From Charina bottae (lineage: Eukaryota; Chordata; Lepidosauria; Squamata; Charinaidae): a DNA stretch of 64,000 nucleotides. This document shows, in pieces, positions 53,645-64,000 of the stretch (the first letter of the stretch is position 1; every line of letters begins with the position of its first letter). The notes under the pieces were generated by a model. It was not told the origin of the DNA. It saw only the letters and a list, made by a program, of their open reading frames with translations, and did no database searches. The stretch lies in contig JALMGJ010000003.1 in assembly GCA_023362775.1 (NCBI GenBank), positions 53,793,416-53,857,415 of the forward strand, given 5' to 3'. The position numbers were made by a program, and so were the translations under genes.

Positions 53645-54680
53645 GAAGCTAATTTAGGGGGTGCAGGATGGGCTATACAGAATACACAACTCTGACATCC
53701 AACACAGGGAAAATGCCTCCATCCCGGCAAAATGCCCCCCTTCTGCTGCTTGAGACAGTTTCTTTACTGTTTGATAGCAAACCATCATTATTACAGGCCA
53801 GGAATACAGCTAGCTGTAGAAACGAAGAATTGGTTAGAGGGGCAGTTAACATGCAAATAGTATTAACGTGACAGTAGGTATGCAACACAAGAAGCCTGAA
53901 GGGATAATAATGGCAACGCAGGCTCCAGAATGAATGGTTTCTTCTCATCAGCTGATTGCTACTCATTTTAAGTCTGTGATGAACTGAACACGTACTGACA
54001 TCTAATCTGTGTGATTAACAGTAGATTGGCAAGCATTTCTTACTCTCAGTTGTCTAATAATAGCAACAGTCAAACTGCTTTTTTTCTCCATCCCTTCTAA
54101 ATGAAATGACTGATACAGAATGTTCCTTATGTCCACCAACCTGAGCTTCTGTTGTTGTACCAGGCTTGCTTGGTGAACATGAGAGCTCAGGTAAAAGACA
54201 GAGTTAATCCAGCAAACCTAAAGACTGTGCATTCCTGCCTTAAGATACCAGAAACAACTGTGTTGGGCCTTCTGAAGAAGTTGCTCTGTTTGCAGGATAG
54301 CTGTATGGATTCCTATAGGAATATTTTCTCCAAAACTATTTGAAAAGAATAGTTAGGCTCTGATCAATTTATGAGGATTTGCACTTGGCTGCTAATTTTA
54401 TTGTATTTATTTGATTTAGGAATTTATCTTCTGTTAATAAATGCCCATCCACTAAAGCAGATCCTCTCCTCCTCCCTCATTTTTTGTTTGTGTTGCAATT
54501 TCTCCAGTCTAATTGAAGACCACAGTGTGAATATCAAGCAATACACACATTAGTGTATTTCCTAGGTGAGTTGTGGCAAAAGACATGGTGGTTTATTTGA
54601 TGTCAGTATGCAATTCAAGAAGGTATATACACTTCTCCATTAGCCAAGTTCTGATTTTTTAAAGCCAACTTGCCAATTTT
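53645..54680. other. Unassigned intronic DNA
   Basis: No repeat or exon recognised. Confidence 0.45.
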
Positions 54681-54694
54681 TGCATTTCTTCGTA

Positions 54695-54853
54695 GCTTGA
54701 ATCATGTCAACTGGATTTCTATTTTCTCAGTGGAAACGTTTCGCTCCTTATCCATAATAAGGAGTGAAACGTTTCCACTGAGAAAATAGAAATCCAGTTG
54801 ACATGATTCAAGCTACAGACAATTCCACCTGGATGACTGAGAACCTTCATAGA
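54695..54853. mobile_element. Penelope-like foldback insertion (P1), minimal, with 12-bp TSD
   Basis: Two inverted PLE 3' ends meet inside ribozyme stem II (CTTATCC|ATAATAAGG, about 54750), so neither arm keeps a full core. A perfect 12-bp duplication CATTTCTTCGTA flanks it (54683-54694 and 54854-54865). The right arm extends through the terminal ACCTGGATGACTGAGAACCT. Confidence 0.9.
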
Positions 54854-54989
54854 CATTTCTTCGTAATTAGGAAGAATACCCTCAATTAACAGTCACACAG
54901 AATACCAGAGTAATCATATTGGTTTTAAAGCAATGTATTTATAATACAGTCTGGTTTCTGTCTGCTTCCCTCCTGTCAGTCAGAGCCAC

Positions 54990-55690
54990 CATATTAATAT
55001 TTATTTATTTATTTAATTTATTCCTTCCCATCTCCCCGAATAGGGGACTCTGGGCGGTTTACAGAATAGCAAAGGTTAAAATCTATACATAAAATTACAA
55101 TAAAACAATAAGTAAAAAGTAAAAAAAGTAAAAATGCAAAAGATGGTAAAATCAACTATCAGGATCAAGGCACTATGGGGCCAGCCACCCCCAGGAGGTA
55201 CTATTACCTCCCTCGTCCCAGGCAAGGCGGCAGAGCCAGGTCTTAAGAGACTTCCGAAAGGTCAGGAGTGAGGGGGCCAGCCTCACCTCCGGGGGCAAGA
55301 TGTTCCACAATGCGGGCGCTATCGCAGAGAAGGCTCACCTCCTGGACCCCGCTAGATGAAATTCTCTTGTTGAAGGGGTCCAAAGCATGCCTTCTCTGCA
55401 TGAACGGGTGGGGCGGGACGATGTTATTGGGATGAGACGGTCCCTCAGATACCCTGGCCCCATGCCATGTAGGGCTTTAAAGGTGATAAGCAGCACCTTG
55501 AATTGGACCCGGAAGCAAACTGGTACCCAATGCAGCTCGTGCAGCAGAGGTGTCACATGTGCTGATCTTATAGCACCCATAACTGCCCGCGCTGCTGCAT
55601 TCTGGACCTGAAGCTGAAGCTGAAGCTGAAGCTTCCGGATACTCTTCAAGGGTAGCCCCATGTAGAGCGCATTGCAATAATCTGTCACTA
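54990..55690 (-). mobile_element. L2 LINE 3' end with reverse-transcriptase C-terminus
   Basis: The minus-strand frame encodes TDYCNALYMGLPLKSIRKLQ, then LHELHWVPVCFRVQFKVLLI and GMGPGYLRDRLIPITSSRPT. A small GCTTCA-type expansion (LQLQLQLQ, about 55613-55632) is specific to this copy. The 3' UTR and TTTATTTATTTATT tail lie at 54990-55080. Confidence 0.9.
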
Positions 55691-55699
55691 AACAAACAA

Positions 55700-58100
55700 T
55701 CTGTCAATAATATGTCACTCTCTTGCTGGAAGGTCCTAAATTAACAAAGTTGTTTCAAATCTCTGCAGCTAAAGTAGCTATGTATAGACTGCAGAGTTCA
55801 CCATAAGGATGGGCTAGGGATTTAATTTGACCTTCACAGTCAGCAGTGCATCACTTCCTGTAAAGAAGGTCAGCCTGTATTAAAAAAACAGCTGAGCTCT
55901 TAGGAGCCCACACAATGCATTATGTTGTATCTTCAGACCTGTGCTTCATAGTCTTGGTTTTGTGGATGTTTTAAAAAATAAAATTTCGAACATATAGGGA
56001 TATGGTCAAGCAAAATGACTTGAACATATCTAGTTTACTTTTAGGGAAAGGATAACATAAATGATTATCCTTTAGTTTTTCAGATGGCTGATTAAAAACC
56101 AGTCACCAACATTAGTTTACCCAACTGAGCTTTTGCCTTTAAAACTCTGTATTAGTTGTGTGTGTGGGGGGGGGGGGAAGAGATGCTGTGGAATAACTGG
56201 AAGAACTAGTTTGAAGTATCTTATTTTATCTTCTCTAGAAGGATTATCCATTTGATAACTCAAAAGTGGATTATCAAATGTAGATTACTTTTTTGTGATT
56301 CAGCATAGCTTCATGAAATTATCTGACTGCACCAGGTTTATCAGAAGGCATGGTTAGTGTAAAGAAGTTAGGAGTTAGGAAATATATTGTTGTTTTTAAA
56401 TAGCTCCATCAAGGAGTAGGAGATAAAGCAAGTATAAATGCATGCTTAATGTCATTTTCTGTCATTATAATGAGATCTAAGAATATAAGCTACGTACTTT
56501 CCCCCTTATTAGACATACAAAATGCGAAGAGTAAATAATAGAAATAATATTATGCAAATGTAGGCTGAAGATCTGGTAAAAAATAGAAATAGGAAAAAGT
56601 GCTACAAGATTGCATGTACTTGTAATAACATGCAGCATATAGTAATAACCATGTGGCGACAGCAGTTGCTAAATGGAGCATCTATCCCAGGAAATCCATT
56701 CAAATAAACTGAATTTGTACATTAACATATGAAGCTGCCTTCATACTGAATCAGACCACCGGTCAATCTAGCTGGCCATTGTCTCCTCTGATAAACAGCA
56801 GTTCTCCAGGATCCAGGGTGAAACATCTGAGTTTAAAAAGCATGTGCATTGCTACTGAATTATGTTCCTTTCCTTATTATGATGTGGTGTTTATTATACA
56901 TAGTTAGAATGTATATGTTCAGTATATAAAGGCTATATATATTGAGGCTATATTTTAGCTCAGTTTTCCCCAATCTGATTCTTGCCTGATGCTTTAGACT
57001 ATAATTCCCATCATCCTTCATACTGACCATGCTGCCTGGGGCAATGGGAATTGTATTCTAAAACATCTGAAGCCCAGTTCAGTTAAAGAACAAGAATTTC
57101 TAGGCAAACAAATAATAATTTATGTCAAATGTGCTCCTGCAGACTGTTGGTGGAGTATTGTATAACTAATGCTCTGCTGAACATAGGGAATTATTATGTC
57201 AGTGAAAAAGCTAAGTTAGATCTATTCCTGCAGATTTTGTACTTTGAAAGGATGTATTTACTTTCCTTCAGCTCTTTCTTTATTTTACATATTATGATGT
57301 GCTAAAATGAACACGGCTTTTGTACTTGCAATTCTTCCTTGCTGAGCTTTTTATTCCTTGTAAGTTGTATGCTATAAAAATGGTATTCCGATGCTTGTGT
57401 CAGTCCTCTAATGCATTTATACAGTTCTTAAATAAAGACAGCAGTAAAAAGCCTGATGGTATTGTTTCTGCAGCTATAATAAATATTGCATTTATTTCAA
57501 AGTATAGGTATTGCTAAATATGGCTGTAATATTGCTTTGTTTTAAAAAAATATGTTTGTTAAGCTAAAAGACACTCTAGGTTGTGCTGAGACAACTTTTT
57601 GCCATCAGACTTTTTACTTGCAGTCTGCTTTAAAGGAAAGGAATCAGAGCAAATTTAACATAAATTGTTTCTAGGGGGAAAGGTGTTTTATTTCATCAGT
57701 ATTTCAGAAGGATCCTGGCATCTTTGGTAGATGCAAACTGTGTTTCGGAATAATATATGGAAGCTTGACACCTGTTTCTGATCAGGGAATCTAATGTGAC
57801 GAGAAATGCTTCCATCAAAATCAATGAACTACGTGGCTAGAAATATATGTATAATTACAATACAAAAGTGACTAGCTAGAGAAAGCATGTGAGTTTTATC
57901 TAGGAGAAATAAAGCTATGAATTTTATAATGATGGTTGACAAGTGTAGTACTTGACAGAACCAAGACATTATGAGACAGTATGGATTCTTTTTGAAAAAA
58001 GGTATATTTAGATTCTTTTCTGTCATGCTGTCATTCCCAGATATCATACAATCCAAATGAAACTATGAAAAGCTGGTCAGATACTTACAATTTCCTTTAT
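55700..58100. other. Mostly unique intronic DNA
   Basis: A G-run is at 56166-56176, and a MITE-like block (ACTATAATTCCCATCATCCT) at about 56960-57080. No exon found. Confidence 0.45.
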
Positions 58101-58109
58101 CTAGGTGTT

Positions 58110-58325
58110 TGTTTGTTTTTGGTGCCTTTGGGTCAGTGTTGACTCCTGGCGACTGCCTGGACTAGTCCCTGCAGTTTTCTTGGCAAGATTTCAAAAGTGG
58201 TTTGCCATTGCCTCCTTCCTAGGGCTGAAAGAGAGTGACTGGCCCAAGTTCACCCAGCTGGCTTTGTGCCTAAGGCAGGGCTAGAATTCATGGTCTCCCA
58301 GTTTCTAGCCTGGTACCTGATAACT
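58110..58325 (-). mobile_element. tRNA-derived SINE (S2), head-truncated
   Basis: GGTGCCTTTGGGTCAGTGTT, GGTTTGCCATTGCCTCCTTC, TTCACCCAGCTGGCTTTGTG and CTAGCCTGGTACCTGA match the minus-strand S2 SINE at 26206-26400. The tRNA-like head is mostly lost. Confidence 0.8.
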
Positions 58326-58489
58326 TCGAAGACTACCTGCATCACCTTCTGAAGTAAAGATATTATTCACAGAAACAAAATGATATTTTTTGCATTAATT
58401 TTTGTTCTTTATACATAGCTCAGACTTAAGTGTTGCATGACATATTTACATTATCTTGCTTTGGGTCTAGCCTTTAAGTTGGTTTAGTG

Positions 58490-58569
58490 CAGTGTTTCTC
58501 AACCTTGGCAACTTTAAGATGTGTGGACTTCAGCTCCCAGAATTCCCCAGCCAGCATGGAAAACTACTG
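58490..58569 (+). mobile_element. Short hAT-type MITE (family B)
   Basis: Starts CAGTGTTTCTCAACCTTGGC, contains GTGTGGACTTCAGCTCCCAG, and ends ACTACTG. It is flanked by GTTTAGTG (58482-58489) and GATTAGTG (58570-58577), a 7/8 match consistent with a hAT duplication. A reverse copy lies inside the CR1 at 17998. Confidence 0.75.
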
Positions 58570-58579
58570 GATTAGTGCA

Positions 58580-60925
58580 CTCCCCAAAGGGCTAAGAGGA
58601 AAGTAATTTTTTCCATTAACAAAGTACTGTATGTCTTAAAAACGTGCTTGCTTTATTGTTCTAACAGATGTCAGCAAGCTGGTAAGGCACGGCAACCTGA
58701 CAATTCTTGTCACACGAAGCTTTTAAAATCCCTGCATTTCTGCTGTTTTTACTGAGAACTGTATAATTGGCCTTTATCATTTTGATCACTTGGTTTGGCA
58801 GGTTTGTATTATGTTTACTCATCTGGGAATCTTTTGTGGTATCTCCTTTCTAGATAGTAATGTTCAGAATGCTTGTCTTAAAAAAAACCCTTTAATATAA
58901 TGTTTGTGTCCCTTGATACTTTTTTTAAATGAGGCTTCTTTTGCTTCATTTAGGATTGTAAATAATTTCAAAGTACATGGAGAAAGGTTCAGTGGGGCAA
59001 TGTAAAAAGAAATAGAAAGACAGATCCTGAATATAGGATTGTAAAAACGACGTACGTTACAGGCTTGGTATTGAGATAACCCATGGAAGATTGTTTTTTC
59101 AAATACTGTATTTATTCATAATATGCCTGTCTGGTTCACAGGGGCAAAAGATTCTTTAGCTATAAGCAAAAATTGTTTATTTTTTTCCATTTATTTCTTT
59201 AATTAACTGTAGCTATGCTTTCCTTTATTGCATTGCACAGCATAGTTCTTAAGTCCGCATGAAATAATTGAAATAATTGCCTTTTAGAATAATGTATCCA
59301 TAGATCCAGCATCCGTTCCATGGAATGATGATAAATCTACCACCTACTACAACTACACATTACAATTTCTAGGAGTTCCCTAGAAACTCCTACAAATTAC
59401 ACATTACAATTTCTAGGGGTTCTCTAGAAAATGGCAAGTATTCCCCTGTCATAGAACTTTGGTCCACTGACTTATTTTTTTAAGGAGCTAGAGGCAAGGG
59501 AGCTACTTGAGTACTTTGTCATATTGAAGAGTTAGCCCTCTATCTTCTTGGATGAACTGCAGGGCTTCAGTATTTGCAAGAGAGATAATTGGAGAGAAGC
59601 TCATTCACAGCTATAGTCCCGTACTTTCCTTTTTTCCATTGCTTTGTATTGCACCAGTTGGGAGTGTGACTCATTTCATAGTAGCTGAATTTCTCTTCTT
59701 ATCAGATTAAGGTGCATCTTCAAAGAAATGACACTAAACATGTATTCCTTCTTATTTTACTTTGATCTTAACTCCAGCTAATCTGACAGGTAGTAGATAT
59801 GACAGCAGCAGCAGCTGGTACTGCCTGTTTCTTGTGATGAACTGCCGATTGTCAGTGGGCAGCATTTTCAGTGAAAAATTCTTGAATTTTGGATTGGCTT
59901 CATTAATCAGGAGTGGCCTTTGGATCTCGCTGGACAGGAGGGGAATACAGTATAACAGGCCTTTTTCTTCCATCCAAGCTACCTTCAAACAATATGATCT
60001 TCTGGAGCTGTATCGTGTCCTGCAGCTCCTTGCTTATTCTTTAGCCTGTTTCTTGGCTTGCTCTTTGCTCACGTCTCCTTGTTTGTTTTTTGGATCTGAA
60101 TGATACCTTGTCCTGTGGCATTTGGTTTCTTGCCCGTAGCTCATAGCTCCCTTCAGATATCATGCATTACCCAATCAGACACTGCAGCACTCTCATCTTA
60201 CCTTCTGCCATATCTTGACATGAATCTCCCATATTTCTGGCATACGAGTCATAAAGAATTAGCAATGGTAACTTCAGAGGAAATGTTCTAGATAAATGGC
60301 TAAAAATTAAGTTAGTTGATTGACTTCTTAGTTATGTAAAGGAAAAAAAACTGCAAAGAGTTGATCTATTATCCAAGAACCAAATTTAGAGACCGAAATC
60401 AATGGGATTTAAATTGTACAGCATTTAAGTATAGTTTATTTCAGTGTATCTACTTAAGTATGGTTAAATAAGGATTCAACCCAATGTTTTCACATTTTAT
60501 AGATTTAGAATACAAAGGAGATTTTTGGATTATTTAAGGACAGAAAAAGCGATAGTTTATTGACACTTGATGGGATTATAGGTGGAATATGAAAGTATTT
60601 AAGTCTGAATGTTCATCATTTTATTTTTTATAAAACCCGTGCTATGCAAAAGTTTGTACATAAAAAATAACACAATGTAAGAAGTAATGCAATAGCTATT
60701 TCTATTCCTGGATTCAACAGCACATTAATTTATTCATTAATGGTACTGCAAGAGAACCATTTGAAATTTTTAAAAAACATCCATTAAAATTTTTTTTGTC
60801 ACCCATAATTATCCATTCAGTTGATAAAAGGCCATTCCTTGCATATTTCATTTATAACCCAGTAACGTAGCTAGATTGCGTTAAAGGGATTAAAACACTG
60901 CAGTAATAAAATATTACTATTACTA
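58580..60925. other. Mostly unique intronic DNA
   Basis: A short direct duplication ACACATTACAATTTCTAGG occurs at 59355 and 59399. Frames on both strands at 59752-60291 overlap; the minus-strand one has readable stretches in two frames but no recognised family. No exon is claimed. Confidence 0.4.
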
Positions 60926-60931
60926 GCAACC

Positions 60932-61195
60932 ATTTGAAGTTGTGATGGCGCTGAACAAGTGGTACTTACAACCAATTCTTGAAGTTCCGGTTGTCGCAGC
61001 ACCCCCGTGGTCACATGATTGCGATTCAGGCACTTCGCAACAAGCTTGCACTTGTGACAATTGCAGTGTCCCAAGGTCACATGATTGCCATTTGCAACCT
61101 TCCCTGCTGGCTTCCCACAAGCAAAGTCAATGGGGAAGCTGGCAGGGAAGGTTGTAAGTCACTCCCATAAGTTGTTCACGCTTTTCCTCCTGAGG
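60932..61195. mobile_element. MITE family C, copy 2 (partial)
   Basis: GTTGTCGCAGCACCCCCGTG, GTCACATGATTGCGATTCAG and AACCTTCCCTGCTGGCTTCC parallel the interior of 40130-40310. The terminal CAGGTAG repeats are missing, so the copy is internal or truncated. Confidence 0.65.
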
Positions 61196-61210
61196 AGCCC
61201 ACTATGGAGT

Positions 61211-61515
61211 TGTCAGGCCCAGCCCAAGAACGACAAGGAATCAATACAGCCAAACTTCAGTTCTTTATTTGCTCACACCATATAGACAGAATTTTACCAG
61301 ATTAAAGCTACTCTACCTAACCTAAGGGGAAATAACCTGGGAGGTTCTAGGGCGTGGCTACTCTGAATCTCTTTGTCTTCCCACGTTCCAGCTCCAGACT
61401 GTGTTTTCTCTTATCTTGCTCCCCTCCTTGGAATGTGCTCCCTCCTTCCTGAGAACCAGCAGTGTTACTGAAGTCCATCACATCACCTCCCCCTTCAGAG
61501 ACACATTCCATCACA
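61211..61515 (-). mobile_element. Candidate solo LTR
   Basis: On the minus strand it starts TGTGATGGAATGTGTCTCTG and ends GGGCTGGGCCTGACA (TG...CA ends), with an AATAAAGAACTGAAGTTTGG polyadenylation-signal region about 60 bp before the end. No retroviral genes flank it and no target duplication could be fixed, so class (ERV or Gypsy) is open. Confidence 0.55.
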
Positions 61516-61672
61516 GGCGTAGTGTGCGCCTGCCTGCAGCACCCCCCCCCACCTGCACTCTGTAGCACCCACCTGCTTGTGTGGTGCCGCAGCACCCCCT
61601 CACTTGCCTGCACTCGCATGGTGCCGCAGCACCCCTCCCCCACCCACCTGCACTTGCACGGCACCTTTGTTG
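61516..61672. repeat. GC-rich minisatellite-like block
   Basis: CACCTGCACT/CGCAGCACCCC phrases recur several times (for example near 61550, 61590, 61625 and 61650) with variable spacing. Frames through it are composition artefacts. Confidence 0.6.
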
Positions 61673-62187
61673 TTTAAAATTGGCCTTTAATTCTGTTCCA
61701 AGGGATGCACTGTGGTTGGAACTGTCCCTCATGTCTATTGATTGGTGGCTACAAAAATACAGTTAGATGTGGTTGAGCTGGCCACCTTACCACAGACATT
61801 CCAATCTGTCAAGGAGCGGCCCTTTGTTTAATATCAAATCCAGTGGTAGCTGCCTCAACCAAGAAGGAATTCCACCATCCTAAATTTAGTGGCAGCATTT
61901 GTCAGTAATGCTGTATGCCGATTCTTTGGCTTACACAGGTGGGCCTTGGGTCTATGGGCTTTAGTGGGATTCTGTAAGGAGGAAGGGCTCTAAGGACTCT
62001 AAGTTCAAAACCATACATTTCTTGAGGAAGACCTAGTCACCACAAGCATCAATGGCTCATTGGAAATAATGAAGTTGAACAAGTCCCAATTTTTAAATAC
62101 CTCGGCATAATTTGTCAAGCCTGTGGTGCTTGGTGGGGACAAAGTAGAACCATTTGTGTAAAGCTACCCATAGTGCTAAGGAAGTCC

Positions 62188-62224
62188 TGTTTGTTTGTTT
62201 GTTTGTTTGTTTGTTTGTTTGTTT
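62188..62224. repeat. (TTTG)n microsatellite
   Basis: About nine TTTG units inserted within the LINE copy, which reads through on either side. Confidence 0.9.
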
Positions 62225-62956
62225 CATTCAAAAGGGGGAGATGCATACCTGCTGCCCTCAAGCTTTTTAAAGCTAAAACTATATACCAAATGGGGTATGA
62301 TGCACAGGTATGCACCTACAGTGATTTAAAGCTCTTAGATATTGTTCTGTCTGGGTTTTAAAAACACTCTTCCATCTCCCATGCTGCATTTCAGATGCTT
62401 TAATCTGCAGGGAAAGTGGTATGATTCCACTAGAGGCAAGAATCTGTGTTTGCCAATTCTCTTACTGGCTTAAACGTCTGTTTTCCAATGGCTCACTGGG
62501 CCCATTAATTCTCCTTGGTGGCTTTTCGTCAAGATGGAGAGTAAAATTCTGAGCTGACTTTGTTATTATGGCCTTTCTATCTGCTCTCTTCTGCCCCTAG
62601 GTTTAGAGAGAGGTAAAGCTAAAATCCATCAAATAGTCTTTGACATTGCACAGTAGACATATTTAGGTGCTATAGCCAACTTTCAGTGGGAGGCTCCAGT
62701 CTGGAAACCTTTTATGCTTGCTAATTAGTTATTCAGCTTTGTTTGGCCAGCAAACTGTAGAGCCTTTTCTATGGCTCATTTCAACACCTTTCCCTCAGTA
62801 GTACTAAATGGGAGGTACTGTAGGACTCCATTCACTTGGGAAATGCTATCCATGTGGTCAGAATGAACCTGAGAGCCTATTGCATGTATTTTTCCAGGAT
62901 TCTTTCTATCCCAATTTATGTGCAGATATACTTTTACTGCCTCCTAACAAACCCCC

Positions 62957-63318
62957 CCAAAAAACCCAACCCCCCCCCCAAAAAAAGGCATGGTGGCTCA
63001 GCGGGTAAGATGTCAGGCTTGTCGATCGGAAGATCGCAAGATTGGCGGTTTGAGACCCTAACCCCGCATGATGGAGTAAGCTCCCGCACTAGCCCCAGCT
63101 CTTGCCAACCTAGCAATTCGAAAGCATGCAAATGCAGGTAGATGAATAGGTACCACTTCGGTGGGTAGGTAACAGTGTTCCGCGTGCATCATGCCGGCCA
63201 CATGACCGTGGAAGCGTCTTCGGACAACGCTGGCTGTTCGGCTAACAAACGGAGATGAGTACTGGCCCCTAGAGTCAGACACGACTGCACAAATGTGCGG
63301 GGGGAAGCTTTACCTTTT
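62957..63318 (+). mobile_element. Sauria SINE nested in the LINE, with 11-bp TSD
   Basis: From GGCATGGTGGCTCAGCGGGT through the B-box equivalent GGTTTGAGACCC (decayed) to the GGGGGAAGCTTTACCTTTT end. An 11-bp duplication TAACAAACCCC flanks it (62946-62956 and 63319-63329). An unusual C/A homopolymer block at 62957-62987 precedes the SINE head. Confidence 0.92.
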
Positions 63319-63841
63319 TAACAAACCCCAAATCTGTTATGAGGGAGAAGCGGTTCACTTCTTCCTTGCAATCCAAATCCTACCATCACCAAAAGAGTTA
63401 CGAAATTTCTATCTGCAACAATTTCCACAGGAAGGCAGAGGATGTCCTAAACTTGGAGTGATGACTTTATGAAGTCCTTCTTTTCTCTTTTACTTTATTG
63501 TATTTTTATTGTATTTCATTCTATTTCTATTTTATCTTATGTTTTATATTGCTTTATTGTATTTTATTCAAGGTTCCCCTTTTAAGGGAAGACTTTTTAA
63601 AAAGTCTTCATTTTTAGCTATTATACAATTGTTACACTATTTTTGTTACGTTTTGGGCACTACTTCTGTATTTTTATTTTGCTGGTCATTGACCCAAATT
63701 CAAATTGAGGCTTTTGTGGGGTCCTCTGATTTGATCTGCTGACTTTCCTACATATAGAAAACAAGACTTTTCTATGTAGAAAGGTTTTTTTGACTGTTTC
63801 CAGAATGCCAGATTAAGAGCCCCTTTGCAAAATATATGTGC

Positions 63842-63960
63842 TTCCAATAGAAGAGAATATATGTAGCTCAGGGTTGAACTGTAGAGTCCTTGGTGCTCTC
63901 TGAGCTTGGTTGTTTGCTTGCAAGCAAACAACCAAGCTCAGAGAGCACCAAGGACTCCAC
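63842..63960. mobile_element. Palindromic insertion, probable PLE-type family P3, with 12-bp TSD
   Basis: The core 63884-63957 is a perfect 74-bp palindrome (37-bp arms, no spacer, centre GCTTG|CAAGC). It sits in a 119-bp insertion flanked by AAATATATGTGC (63830-63841 and 63961-63972). The arms read GTCCTTGGTGCTCTCTGAGC and its complement. Head-to-head 3' ends plus a 12-bp duplication mirror the P1 foldbacks. The family assignment is by analogy. Confidence 0.65.
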
Positions 63961-64000
63961 AAATATATGTGCATAGTAACTTTTTAGCCTGTAAATATGA

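Larger units (their letters stand above)
62040..63770 (+). mobile_element. LINE copy with zinc-knuckle tail, interrupted by a SINE
   Basis: Readable pieces in order: a post-RT segment (IPLEARICVCQFSYWLK, LGPLILLGGFSSRW), LNGRYCRTPFTW, then a decayed knuckle YPCGQNEPESLLHVFFQDSF. Frame is lost at several places. The 3' end TTTGCTGGTCATTGACCCAA resembles the end of the LINE at 1-690. A (TTTG)n tract at 62188-62224 lies inside it. Confidence 0.6.

Noticed and set aside
59752..59988. Minus-strand frame, 78 residues, possible pseudogene exon
   Set aside because: Readable stretches occur in two frames but match no family I recognise, and no splice borders are convincing.

Overview
The window looks like vertebrate nuclear DNA, almost certainly from a squamate reptile (lizard, gecko or snake), and nearly all of it reads as intron. 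The host evidence is the repeat mix: Sauria-type tRNA SINEs, Bov-B (RTE) LINEs, 5S-rRNA-headed SINEs, CR1/L2, L1, hAT MITEs and Penelope-like elements (PLEs) occur together. The species cannot be resolved from sequence alone.

Only one host coding exon is convincing: 46918-47040 on the + strand. It is a 123-bp, phase-1/phase-1 exon encoding one LDL-receptor class A repeat, and its residues fit the second repeat of LRP8 (apolipoprotein E receptor 2) better than VLDLR. No other LRP8 exon was recognised, so the rest would be the two flanking introns, at least about 46.9 kb and 17 kb long.

Layout. 1-3.5 kb: LINE 3' end, Tigger-like relic, and L2 hit by Bov-B. 3.5-9.2 kb: mostly unique intron with microsatellites and a Sauria SINE. 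9.2-12.3 kb: hAT MITE and a long decayed L2 carrying an LTR-like insertion. 12.3-19.4 kb: unique sequence, a GC-rich hAT MITE and CR1. 19.4-26.7 kb: Bov-B, a PLE foldback, a 5S SINE, a polypyrimidine tract, a PLE gene fragment with a GIY-YIG domain, and Bov-B again. 27-38.7 kb: Sauria SINEs, PLE foldbacks, a four-unit 304-bp tandem array of a 5S-derived SINE, and nested SINEs. 40-45.4 kb: MITE, L2, a second PLE-type foldback, L1. 46.9 kb: LRP8 exon. 47.3-51.7 kb: a LINE split by a 1.48-kb nonautonomous hAT with internal CCAAT/GC-box and 47-bp repeat arrays, then L2 and L1. 53-64 kb: SINEs, a PLE foldback, L2, a solo-LTR candidate, and a LINE interrupted by a SINE; the window ends in a 74-bp perfect palindrome.

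The most striking theme is a set of short palindromic insertions derived from PLE 3' ends. Several have clean 12-14 bp target-site duplications, and several keep a hammerhead-ribozyme-like core. At least three distinct end families are present. All alignments and folds were made by eye; no database search or folding program was run.
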